A DNA stretch of 64,000 nt from Erigeron canadensis (taxonomy: Eukaryota > Streptophyta > Magnoliopsida > Asterales > Asteraceae). A program made the position numbers and the translations under genes. Of this stretch, positions 48,635 through 59,999 are shown piece by piece. Below the pieces are notes generated by a model. It saw only the letters and a list, made by a program, of their open reading frames with translations, was not told the origin of the DNA and made no database searches. The stretch is from positions 53,442,587 to 53,506,586 of the forward strand of contig NC_057761.1 of NCBI RefSeq assembly GCF_010389155.1. Direction: 5' to 3'. Numbering within the stretch: position 1 is the stretch's first letter; each line of letters begins with the position of its first letter.

Positions 48635-49699
48635 AACCTTAAATAAAGCGATCAATGACCGAGTATTGATATAGTTATTATTGTTGGTAGGGTGTCTTCT
48701 GAAACTCACTTTTAAATAAATGTGATGGGGTGTAACATCTCATGTACGTTACCATTGGAAGCCTCTGAAGAGCTACCGGTTTACAAATTTATCTAAAACT
48801 AGATTAAACTCGCATGTTGTGAAGGGCTGAATGAGAATATAAATAAAAATAATAATAACTGATAGTTATACTATTAATCACCATCTATGATTATATAAAA
48901 AACTGTTAAATTATAAGTGATGCAAACCAAAAAATTATAGTTTATAGATATATGATATATGTTAAATATATTAAAGCATGACTAATGAAATATATATATT
49001 TATAAATTATAAAAAAATATATAATAGACAATCAATGTGGCCAAAAACTAAAAATATCATTTCCAAACTCCAGATCCAAGACTCTTGCCATAACCACAAT
49101 TTTTATAAAAAAAAAACGACATGTAAGCCATAATCTTATGTGGCTGACAAATAATGCTAATGATGTGAACTAAACGAAAATTTATCCTTTAATTATCCTC
49201 TAATTATCAGAGGGGATATAAAGGGAATGATAATAACCAAATATTTTTTGTTTTGTTTTAATTTGAGACCAAGCACGATAATAAATTATAAATATTACCA
49301 CTTATATCTAAATCTACAGCCATACTTCATAAAAAAATCGATTGAATAATAATAAATAGCTTTGATACACATTTCTTATTTTTTAAATTAGCCGGCATTT
49401 TCAAAACAGAAAAAAAAATATAGAAATAAAAAACAAAAGACACATATAAGTTATATGTCAAACTTTATAGGGTAAAGATTGGATATAATGTTTAGTTTTT
49501 CTAAAAAAAGACTAAAAGTTATCACAATACGTGTAGATATATTAGAAGTACTATTTTTTATATGTAAATTATTTATTTATTTATTTAAGTTTGCTTCTAT
49601 GTAAGATTAAATGAGATGAGTGTACACACTTAAATAATGACTACTTATTTAATAAATGACAAATAAACAATAATCTTAATTGTAAGCTAGATATAAATG

Positions 49700-49909
49700 T
49701 CATTGATGACTAGTCCAACTGGTTAGAGGTATCCCAGGTTTTACCCAAGGTCTTGAGTTCGATCCTTAGAGATGACAAGTCTTGGAGTTTTTTCCTCCGA
49801 ATAGCCTATTGACACATCTCGTTGTCTAGGGTACATGCAAGGCTTCACCATTATACGGTGAGGTTTCTCTGATGTTGCATACCGACTGAATGTTCGGAAA
49901 AAAAAAGCT
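49700..49909 (+). mobile_element. tRNA-derived SINE with target duplication
   Basis: A box TAGTCCAACTGGTTAGAG (49711) and B box GAGTTCGATCC (49754-49764), body about 210 bp, A-rich tail at 49898-49906. The 10-bp direct repeat GATATAAATG flanks it at 49690-49699 and 49910-49919. It differs in sequence from the SINE in AP4M. Confidence 0.85.
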
Positions 49910-50480
49910 GATATAAATGACACATAGGAATATTATATATATATGGCTACCATAGCCAAGAGAACAAATTATTTTAAGAGTGGATCTTGACCATTGAAAA
50001 TCTAAAGAAAACTAATCTAAGTCATTGAAATAAAAAGTCAAAGTCATAGTTTTATATATATAGAAACTTGGTAATTTATATACAACTTTTACTACATATG
50101 CATACACATTCTTTTTTAATCTACGTGATTGAACATTAAATATAGAATGACAAATACAATATTAAAACTTAAAAGTTAAATACCCAAATATGGAAAGGTT
50201 TAAATTCTATTATACATAACACCGAGAGGCAAGAATGACAACCAAAAGTATACGGAAAAAGAAACTAAAAAATTTTCATTGTGCTTTACTCAAACATTCT
50301 TAGTTAATATAGAATCTTTATAAATGGGTAAGGATTTGATAATTTCCACTATAAATATCACAAACCTTTACTTTTCATTTGAATACATCGTAAGTTTCAA
50401 GCAGTAATGAGATTCTAATGTGTTTTTACATTTATATTTTTCCATATGACATTGCTTTAACTATATATATATATATATAT

Positions 50481-51024
50481 AGGATAGAGATCAAATGAGA
50501 AGGTACATTAACGAGAGAAGAGAGAGAAAGTTCGTTTTTTATTTTTTTTAGTTTGTTTTTTTGAACTTTTTTTTTCCTTTTTTCACTTTTTTCATTCCCT
50601 CTTTAATTAACCAATTTCATATAAAAATTTTTAAAAAGTATTTCTTTTCCAAAAGGGCGTAGCCCGTAAGCTATAGGAAAAGCCTCTCAGACCCATGATA
50701 GCTAAGGGCGAAGCCCGTTAGGTAGATCACCTCATCACCAATCACCCCCTATGACCTATCAGCCTCTATGACCTATCACTCCTACCAGCTACCCCTTATT
50801 AATATCCTTAAGGGCGAAGCCCGTACCGTACTCTTACATGTATAACTCACTAACTCGGGTTAGAATTTTTTTAAAAAATTTTTTTTTTATGGATTGAATT
50901 AGTTAAAACAAGAATGAAAAAAGTGAAAAAAAACATATAAAAAAAACAAGCTAAAAAAAAATTAAAAAAACGAACATTCTATCTCTTATCTCCTTAAAAA
51001 CCTTCTGTCTGGATCTCTACCCTT
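50481..51024. mobile_element. Foldback MITE inserted in a TA-rich site
   Basis: The ends AGGATAGAGATCAAATGAGA and, mirrored, AAAGGGTAGAGATCCAGACA are followed on both sides by AGAGATAGAA/AGAGAGAAAG and GTTCGTTTTTT, then long T- or A-rich arms with TTTTTTCACTTTTTTCATTC. (TA)n runs flank it. The middle carries the AAGGGCGAAGCCCGT-type repeat shared with 33.3 and 34.7 kb. Confidence 0.75.
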
Positions 51025-53335
51025 TATATATATATATATATATATGTTGTTGTACATGTTTTCTATAAAACGTTCAAGACATCGATCACGTCAAGAATGA
51101 AAAGAAAAATGAATTTGCATGTGACTTAAATGAAGTTCGTCGTCTTGAATGAATTGTAACTAATAATGTTTAGTAAAATAATTAATTAATTATTCTCTTT
51201 TTATCATTTATCTTTGTAGGATGAGGTTGATGGTGTAAGAAAGACAATCTCAAGAACAAGAATCTCTTAGTCCTAATTTATTATATTATTTAATAAAGCT
51301 GATAATTCTTTCATTTACATTGTTGTAGGTTCGTATTTTTTGAATACTTTAATTGTCAATTGATCAACTTTTAGAAGTTTTAACATCAGTATTTGTTATG
51401 CTTCAATTTTTCTATACATTTTTTATAATTTTCGCAGTTCAGGTTTCAAGAAATATTTAGAGATCCGTTGCTATTTTGTGTTTCTTTTTCCAAATAATGT
51501 AATTGTAATTGTACTTTTGTTATGTCATTAAGCATTTTGCTTAATGACTTTATTTGTAATAATATTACGCAGCTCTAGAAAGAAATTATGTCACATACAT
51601 CTAATCTATTAACTTTTATATTTTTTTCAACCAAAAATGGTATGAATATAAACTATTGTAAATATGATTCTAGATAACACTTTGAAAGTTACAAATCAAA
51701 GAATTTTCATTACAATTTAATTTATGTAATATGTATCCAGATTATTTTTATTTTGTTTTTAAGTATTGAACGTTTCCAAAATTTGATACATTTGGTATTA
51801 ACAGATAATTCTATAAGAAAAAGATACACATTTGTACGAAATTTATTAAATCATGCTAAATCTTTATAACTACATGAGTTTATGTTGTTTTGAGTTTATA
51901 ATTTCGCATTATAGATGAAAATAAAATTTATGTGAAAGAAAATAAATAACTTATTCAAAAGTTCATGCTAATTAATACTGAAATCAACTTCCACTTTTTA
52001 TTCTTCTTATTATTATTTTTAATGATAATTGTGTTATTGTTATTTAGACAAGTTTCCTAATGGAAATTACCTAAAACTATTAAAATATTTTAAATAAAAT
52101 TAACTAAGTATATATAACCAAGTTAATAATCAATAATACTATTAATCTTATGTGGAAGATCTTAGTTGATATCAATTTTTAATACCCACAATAAAAAGAC
52201 AACAAATTGGATTTTGAAAAGAATAATCAGGTACAAAATAAATAAAAAAAAATCCGAATCCACAATTCAGGCAAGTTTATATCAATTTCCTTTCTGAATC
52301 ATGATAAATGCCAAATCTTCATTAATATCATATCTAAGTCTAGAAATGATAAATATACATGCGTCCGATGGGAAATGTGATACTTGAACTCATTCTAACT
52401 GGGGAATCTCCAAGTTGACCTAAGGATGGGCACGGGTATAAAGATGTAATTTCATTGGTGAGGATGGAGACAAAGATGGAAAACAATAGATCCCCTATTT
52501 CTCATACCCGAACCTGAATAATTATATATATTTAATAAAATCACATTATGGTTTTTAAATTCACATTATAAAAAGGTTGAACTACACATTCTCTGATCTA
52601 TTTTCTAATATTTATTCAAACATGAAATCCCCGATTACCCGATGGGGACGAGTATGAGGATGTAATCTAATTCTTCTACGGGGATGAGGACCGTGGTGGG
52701 GATTGCAAGTATCGAGTATATATGGAGATGAAGATTAAGATTCCTGGTGATCCCTGTCTCATTACCATCCCTATCTACATCTACGTCTACGTCTAATATG
52801 ATAATATACATAGAAGAACAAAATTGGATTGGTAACAACAGTTAGGTACAACACTCATTGTATCAATTTAAAGAACAATCATCGTAGCAACTTGAAAGGA
52901 TTGAGTTTTTCTGTCTAAATTCTTGGGTGATAAGGTTTCTTGCCAAGAGATTTAAATTGATGATTTATTTGATAAGGAAACTATGTAATACAGCCCGGTT
53001 AAGATAACTAAATTTAAATATCTTTACAAATTTCATAATGCCATCTTTTATATCAATGACGATTCTAATGTAAGATAATTTTGTTTTATGAGATAAAATT
53101 GATCGTGTTTTGCATGCTTTATCGATATATTTTAATGTTTCCAACCCTGTCAACGACCGGGTATAGATCTAGTTAATATTGTCTCTTAATTAGTTATTTA
53201 TTTATATAGAAAGATATAGTCCTAATTATGCGTTTCCAAAAACAAGATCTAACTAAAGGAATTACTAAATGATAAGAAAAAAAGACATAGATCATATCAT
53301 ACCCAATAGAAAAAACATATATGCGAAATTATTAA

Positions 53336-54518
53336 TCACACACCAGCAAAAGATGCAACGAGCGGAAAGCAGGTAAAGAGAGAACTACCGACTGGGTGGT
53401 GTGGTCCCAGATCACGGAGCATCACCAGACTCTTTAACTCGATTTTGTATAGTATCACCTGTGTACGTACTCGTATCACGACGAAAGAATCTTCCTCATT
53501 ATTTTCTCCCACTACAATGCACATGACAGACCACATATAGGGATGCATCCGTGCCCAGGCCGGGGCTACCATCAAAACCTCATTAATATCAACGATCTCG
53601 TACTTGACGGCCCACTCAAAGCATAATAATGCACCACCATCATCCGTCTTCGCCTCATAGACTCTTATCAACCACTTGTCACGACAAAAGTCTATAGGAA
53701 TACGACAAGAAAGAAGTAAACAACCACGAGACTCAAACAGCTGACGATCAATAGTCCTTCCCTTATCGTCCTTCAAGATTCCCTCGGGAAGTGGTATACT
53801 CGATAAATTCAAAGTATCGACGTCTAACTTGAAAACACGATCATTATAACCTTCAAAATCAGACCAATAAATGGCATCATTCCAATATACCCCGGAGCCA
53901 AATTGTCTAAAAGGCTTGAATGGATGTCGACGACAAGTGATCCAATTGCCTGTTTCCGAAGAGTAAGCTTGTAGTGAATGAGACGAATTAGGATAAATAT
54001 TATATAGAAAACTAATGACTTTATAGTGAGGTGATTTGGCAGGATCAAACGCCAATTTCGCACCAGTGATACGTATGGCGATATCGTGGCAAGGTGGAAG
54101 CGACTTAAAATGATTCATCATTGGGTTGTATACGAAATAGTGATACTTGGGCGGTGAATCTCCGCAGAGAAGCAGACCATTGGCATGCGTGCAAAATCTG
54201 AAAATTTTGTTCCTTTTTGCAAAAAGGCGGGAAGCTGGTCGTGACAACCGGAAATGATCTGGTATCAAGCGGAAATATATCACATTTAGTGGAGCAATCT
54301 TCTTTAACGACGAGAGCAGAAGGAGGATCTACGATGGTTTTGCTACGGCGCTGAGTAAAGCTAGGGTATCTAATGAGAGATAACCAGCGTTTGGATACGA
54401 TTTTGAAGTCAAGAATTGATACAACAGGCAATCGGATTAAGATTTCGGTCAAAAGGTCGTCATTTGACATGACTGAATGCACCGATGAATTGGATATTCC
54501 CACGGTGGCTTGATCCAT
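53336..54518 (-). CDS. F-box protein with F-box-associated domain, one frameshift
   Basis: The N-terminal part (54518 down to about 54285) has an F-box at about residues 18-57: LLTEILIRLPVVSILDFKIV, SKRWLSLIRYPSFTQR. The C-terminal part (about 54283 to 53336) is a kelch-like F-box-associated beta-propeller with HANGLLLCG, YFVYNPMMNHFKSLP, FDPAKSPHYKVI and GVYWNDAIYW. The two parts are in frames offset by one base; the switch falls near 54278-54290, around CSTKCD. Joined length is about 393 codons, normal for the group (At5g07610-type by resemblance). Role: substrate receptor of an SCF ubiquitin ligase; targets unknown. Either a recent pseudogene or a one-base sequence error, since both halves are otherwise open. 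No introns are seen. Start chosen as the Met before the F-box. Confidence 0.8.
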
Positions 54519-55333
54519 AACTAATTAAAAATATATCAGCCAGAGATCGATCAACTAAATTAATGCATGCAAAGTATTGCAAACATAGCAGCAGCATAAA
54601 TCAAATTAAAGAATAAGGTAGAGAGGATTGGTTACCTCCTAACGGAACCACATCAACCGAAAGCACAAATATAGTATTGTGTTTATAACTTTGTATAATG
54701 GGAGTACTATATTAATGAAAATGCAATATACTCCGTAATAACTTGTGTTTGGAAGGCCATTGGGATCGATCGAGAGCACAAATCTCCCTTTATATAGGCT
54801 TTTTTCAATCACATACGACAACTTCACTTTTATTTACAAACAGATCCTTTATAATTTATCTTCATATCCCTTTATATTACAAAAATCATCCCTCCTTCTC
54901 ATCTAATTAATCTCTTCTTCTATTCACCAAAGTGCAGGCTTTTACATGATGAACCAAATATATATAACACCAAAACATGTAGGTCCAGATTACAAACCAA
55001 TATCTAGATATAAAGATTATATCTAGATCAGAATAACTAGATACAAATTCTTACGAATAATAAGAAATATTGAGAGAAAAATATCGAAAACAACAAGCAG
55101 AATATCTGAGAATAAAACCCTAATCGATCAATGGTGTTGTTTATATACTTGGAATATTTCTTGGCTGCACCCTCACTTCCCTTCTCTTGTCAAAAAGGTC
55201 CAAACTCATACTCTTTCAGAAACTACACAAATAGCCCTTCAGCTTTATCTAACTTGTCATACCTGCAAGAAAACACTAATCATACAATAAGAAAACATGT
55301 TTAAGTGTTAAATTGACATTACATTTTAACAGC
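54519..55333. other. Promoter side of the F-box gene and spacer
   Basis: No gene seen. A small frame at 54639-54827 lacks motifs. Confidence 0.5.
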
Positions 55334-55411
55334 ATGGGAATTACCTTCACCCCTTTGGAAGAAAGCATCAAAGCGACCATTGAGAGCTTCAAGGATAAGA
55401 AATTTCTGCAG
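55334..55411 (+). pseudogene. Orphan last-exon fragment of an SDR family member
   Basis: 26 codons, MGITFTPLEESIKATIES then FKDKKFLQ, line up with the C-terminal end of copies A ([17 protein letters not shown]) and C ([17 protein letters not shown]). The exon 6 start (CADD motif) and all other exons are missing nearby. It is on the same strand as the cluster. It may be the displaced end of copy B or the relic of a fourth copy. Confidence 0.85.
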
Positions 55412-55588
55412 GTGGACAAGTTCTGGGTAGAAGTTTTAATAATATTTGTGTTCCTTGAATAATAGTACTCCGTATCATGTTAAGTTGTGGAGACTGAACG
55501 TTGTCAGATGGTATAGCCCCGCGGCAACTCTAAAATACCACCTTAATGTTATTGGCAATGCCTACATGTGATTAATAAGATTGACTCG

Positions 55589-57109
55589 AGATGAAGCGAG
55601 AAAAAAAGATAAATAATTGATTATGTTGATTCAACAATTCTTCTAAAGTTCGTTGATTCAAATAGAATACCGAAAATTAGGCAATTTCACACACACTAAC
55701 ACACACTTGTGTATAGGGAGAAAAAAAAAGACTTTTCATATCATTGATGAAAAACTAACTACTAACATAAATTTTGATCCCTATTTATAGATGGGATTTA
55801 TGGTAACAAATTTATGAACTTAATTAAATATGTGGAAACTAAAAAGTCTAATAATAAAGAAAAGAAAATTCTAGACGATTCCACATCAGTCTGGATTATT
55901 TCATTCGGGTATCGGGTCCAGTCGAGTTCGAGTCCAAATGCTACCGCATCATTCTCTTCTTCTTGAAGAAAACTCGCCTCGAGATTTGCGTCCCGCGCGC
56001 GCTAAAACCACCTGGATCAAGTAGAATCACCAAAAGCACCTGATCAAACGAAACCATCTTGTGTCTCTTGTTCAATCGGCGTTTAGCCCAAGGAGTTGTC
56101 CTGGTCAGCTTCAAGTATGTACAATTTAAACACAACAGGTCCCCAATTTATCGGTTTGCAAGGTCTCTTCATATTCTGATCTTCCTCCCGCTCTATGTAA
56201 ATGATTCTTTCTTTTGTCTTGCGAGTTTCAAAGAGAATAACCTTGCAACTAAAAGTCCCCGTATGGTATAAATTGTTCTTGTGAAAACCCGAATTAAAGG
56301 AACGTGGGATGCATGAAGTGCCATCCTTATCATGATACCCAACATTTAAATTATGAGAAAAAAGGACCTTTGATATTCTCTTTATGGAAGCAATTAGGAG
56401 ATGTTTTTTCGCGTGAAGATATCTAGCAAAGCAACACCTTTTTGGTGAGAATGGAAAGCAACGGTCACCACAATTATAATCGAGTACAATTGACCTTCTA
56501 TTATTCTTTTGATAAATATCAACTTCGACCATGTCAATCACATCATCACAGATGATGAACCTTGAAGGTTTCATCCAATTAAACCTTCTTCATCATCAAT
56601 CTTCTCACAATCATTAGACACGAACCAATGATACCAATCCTCGTCACCGTATACATCGTACACGGGTTGTGAATCATAGATAAAATCATCACAACGAGAC
56701 ATTCTGATTAGGAATTTTGGCTCTGATACCAAATGATGCAGCGAGGAAAAGGGATAAATAATTGATTCTGTTGATTCTAAGAATACCCAGAAATAATTCT
56801 TTTAAAATTCGTTGATTCAAATAGAATACTGAAAATTAGACAATTTCACACACACTAACACACACTTGTGTATAGGGAGGAAAGAAAAGACTTTTCATAT
56901 CATTGATAAAAAACTAACTACTAACATAAATTAAGATCCCTATTTATAGATGAGATTTATGGTAAGAAATTTATGAACTTGATTAAATACGTGGAAACTA
57001 AAAAGTCTAATAATAAAGAAAAGAAAATTCTAGACGATTCCACATCAATCTAGATTATTTCATGCGGGTATCGGGTCAGTCGAGTTCGAGTCCAAATGAT
57101 ACCGCATCA
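55589..57109 (-). mobile_element. Small non-autonomous LTR retrotransposon (TRIM/LARD-like)
   Basis: Direct repeats of 363 bp (55589-55951) and 376 bp (56734-57109) end in ACCGCATCA on the plus strand and flank a 782-bp interior. The target duplication ACTCG occurs at 55584-55588 and 57110-57114. On the minus strand TGGTATCAGAGCC (56718-56730) next to the right LTR is the initiator tRNA-Met primer site, so the element reads leftward. The LTRs are about 90% alike by eye, so it is not recent. The interior has no gag, protease, integrase or reverse transcriptase. It lies between the SDR exon fragment and SDR copy C. Confidence 0.9.
56083..56702 (-). CDS. ORF of unknown function inside the small LTR element
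   Basis: It starts at 56702 with MSRCDDFIYDSQPVYDVYGD, shortly after the primer site. The first frame ends EEGLIG-stop, and the following 163 codons (56574-56083) lie in another frame: MKPSRFIICDDVIDMVEVDI, then CCFARYLHAKK and KRISKVLFSHNLNV. The two pieces probably belonged to one reading frame of about 200 codons, rich in Asp and aromatic residues at the N-terminus. I do not recognise a domain; it is not a usual gag. It may be an element-specific gene or a captured host fragment. Confidence 0.45.
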
Positions 57110-57961
57110 ACTCGCTAGAGCATCCAATATGAAAATCATGTGTTAATGATTTAGTTTTTCATTCTATATTCCTATAGATCATTGCGTTTGTGTTTTCCAG
57201 TGTAACTACTATAGACCATCAGATGACAGTACAGATTAATAGGTTAGTATTATAATGGATCCAATAATTGAAAGACGGAAATAAGATAACCAAAGCATAA
57301 ATTTTACCAACAAAAAGAAAAATATATCGGTATTCGATTCACATACTGTATGATGACCATATCTGGGGTGTGCAGTATCCGGGGAAACATCTTTAAGAAG
57401 GCAAAGCAAACTCAAGCATTTCATCAAACAGCTTCTTCCGTGCACTTATCATATCAAAGTCCGCAGATAGCATTTCTGTTTATAGATATAAGGTAAATAT
57501 ATATAGATACAGATTTCACCTTTAACTTACTTTTACTTGAAATTAGAACTGAAACCACCCCACCTTAAACAAGGTAAGAAGGTATTGGTTTCAGGTCCCA
57601 AGATTAAACACTCTGATCACATACTCGCGTATATATTCAATAATAATGGAAAAGGGTTACAAAACAAAAAAAAAAATCACCATATTCCACAACCCCGTTA
57701 TTCCTAACTTACTACTCTAAAAACCATATTAAGAATAACGACCCATCACAATTGACCCGTTAAGCAAACTGATTAACCAAACATCAAAATCTAACTAAAT
57801 GACATGACAAAATGAGATACACATGTTGAAGATGAAAGCACCTGGTCCCTTCTAACCTTATCATATATTGTACCATTTTCATCTCATAAGGTTCAAAATT
57901 TAACGATAAGGCCCGCTTTAATCAACGGTATACAATTAATTATAGCATAACATCTGTAGGG

Positions 57962-57968
57962 ACCAACC
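57962..57968 (+). promoter_or_regulatory. AC element (MYB site) in the SDR copy C promoter
   Basis: ACCAACC, followed by AACTATCAACCAC, 50 bp before the TATA box. AC elements bind R2R3-MYB factors and are typical of phenylpropanoid genes. Short motif, so chance is possible. Confidence 0.45.
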
Positions 57969-58018
57969 AACTATCAACCACAAACATGTATCCTCTACAC
58001 ACGGTAATTTTCTATCAT

Positions 58019-58025
58019 TATAAAT
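58019..58025 (+). promoter_or_regulatory. TATA box of SDR copy C
   Basis: TATAAAT, 66 bp before the ATG at 58091. Confidence 0.55.
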
Positions 58026-58090
58026 GAAAACACGACAATGGCATGCATGGTGAAAACCACATTTTAGTCGTAGTAAACGTATACAAGAAA

Positions 58091-59912
58091 ATGAGCGGGG
58101 CCGGAAAGACAGTCTGCGTTACCGGAGCTTCTGGCTATATTGCTTCGAATCTTGTCAAGCTTTTGCTTCAGCAAGGATACTCTGTCAAAGCTTCTGTTCG
58201 CTCTCCAAGTTAGTTTTTTTCGCTAACTTTTGGTTTCTATTATTAGCTCATAAGTACCTATGAGGCTATGAGTTCTATACTTCTATATTATATATAAAAT
58301 GTAATATCACAAAAGAGTATACAAAAACAAATAATACCTTTTTAAGGATCAAATACTATGACTTTACTTAAAGTTGATATATTGTAATAAGTTTCTTGAT
58401 TAATTTGTTTATTAGACAATACTGCAAAAGTAGGCCATTTGCTGAAACTTGATGGAGCTAAAGAAAGGCTTCACTTGTTCAAAGCAGACTTGCTCGAAGA
58501 TGGTTCCTTTGATTCTGCCGTCAATGATTGTGATGGTGTCTTCCATACCGCTTCTCCTTTCCTCACTGGAACCGCAGATCCGCAGGTTTTGTTCCATACA
58601 AATTCTCTCTACATATATACTTTAGTGTGTAGCACACTTGTCATGTTTTGGTATTCTATGTGTACGACTTTCAATTATCCAGTTTTTGTAAGTTTCAATT
58701 GGAAGTTCCATAAAAATATAACAGCAAGTCAGAAAGTTTGATACATTTTTATACACTTAACCCTACTGATTTGTATAACTGTTAAAGATGGTGAAATCTA
58801 GGGGTGTTCGTGGTCCGGTTTGGTCTGGTTTTAACTAAATCTCAAACCAAACCAGGATTCGCGGTTTCAGCTTATTTCAAACCAAATCGGACCAAATGTG
58901 TTGTCAAACTGGACCAAACCAAACCATGTAAGCCGGTCTGGTTTGCCCGGTTCAACGGTTTCGTGATTTCTTTTTTTTCATTTTTATCCCCAAATAATTT
59001 TATGCGTATATATTCTGTATATATATTTTTTTCTTTCTTTTATTACTCAAATAAATATCACGAACACTATGATCTTAATATTATTAATAAAAACACTAAT
59101 AAAGTTACAATTATATTGTGTTTTATACTCACAAAATATGAGATATTAAAGGTGATGAAGGACTCGAGTCTTATAATTTTGATCTTTGAGTGGAAAATAG
59201 TGGAGTAATGAAGATGAAAAAAATAAAATGATAAACTAAAAATAGGAAAGAATGAAAGAAAAAGTAGATTTATATAATATAAATAAATGTTTATTAGAAT
59301 ATCTTATAATTGTCTACCAAATTTTTTTTTATAATATATCTGAACTAAAATACCTGATAATATATTGCGCATAATACTAAAATATTTAAGTAGAATATCT
59401 TCGGTAAAAGTTGATAAATATGTGAAGTAAATATATTATATATATACATACATATCTTTTGGTCCGGTCCGGTTTTTGACGATTTACGTTTTGCTCAAAC
59501 CGTAACCGGACCAAGGAACCTGGTTTTTCAAAAATTAAAACGTCAGACCAGACTTTAACAACTCAATCTGACCAAACCAATCCAAGTACCCCGGTTTTGA
59601 CGGTTTGATGAACACCCCTAGTGAAAATTGTCACAATGCTAAAATCAAGCTTTTAGTCAAGTTGTATGCTAAAACTCGGCGACTTTGCTCTATGATTCAG
59701 AAAGAGTTGATAGAACCGGCATTGAAGGGAACACTTAACGTCCTTTGTTCTTGTTCAAAAGCTTCATCGGTCAAAAGAGTGGTTGTGACATCCTCCATTG
59801 CTTCAGTTGCTTTTAATACACGGCCTAAGAATCCTGAAGTTGTAATCGACGAGACATGGTTTTCAGATCCAGAATTTTGCAAGGAAATGAAAGTGAGCAT
59901 GCATACTACTGC

Positions 59913-59999
<87 letters not shown>

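Larger units (their letters stand above)
48635..53335. other. Intergenic, AT-rich, with a SINE and a MITE
   Basis: No host gene is visible. 51.1-53.3 kb is AT-rich and featureless apart from (GATGAG)-like text at about 52620-52800. Short open frames have no recognisable motif. Confidence 0.5.
57115..58090. other. Promoter region of SDR copy C
   Basis: No gene seen. It contains the AC element and TATA box listed separately; small open frames show no motif. Confidence 0.5.
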
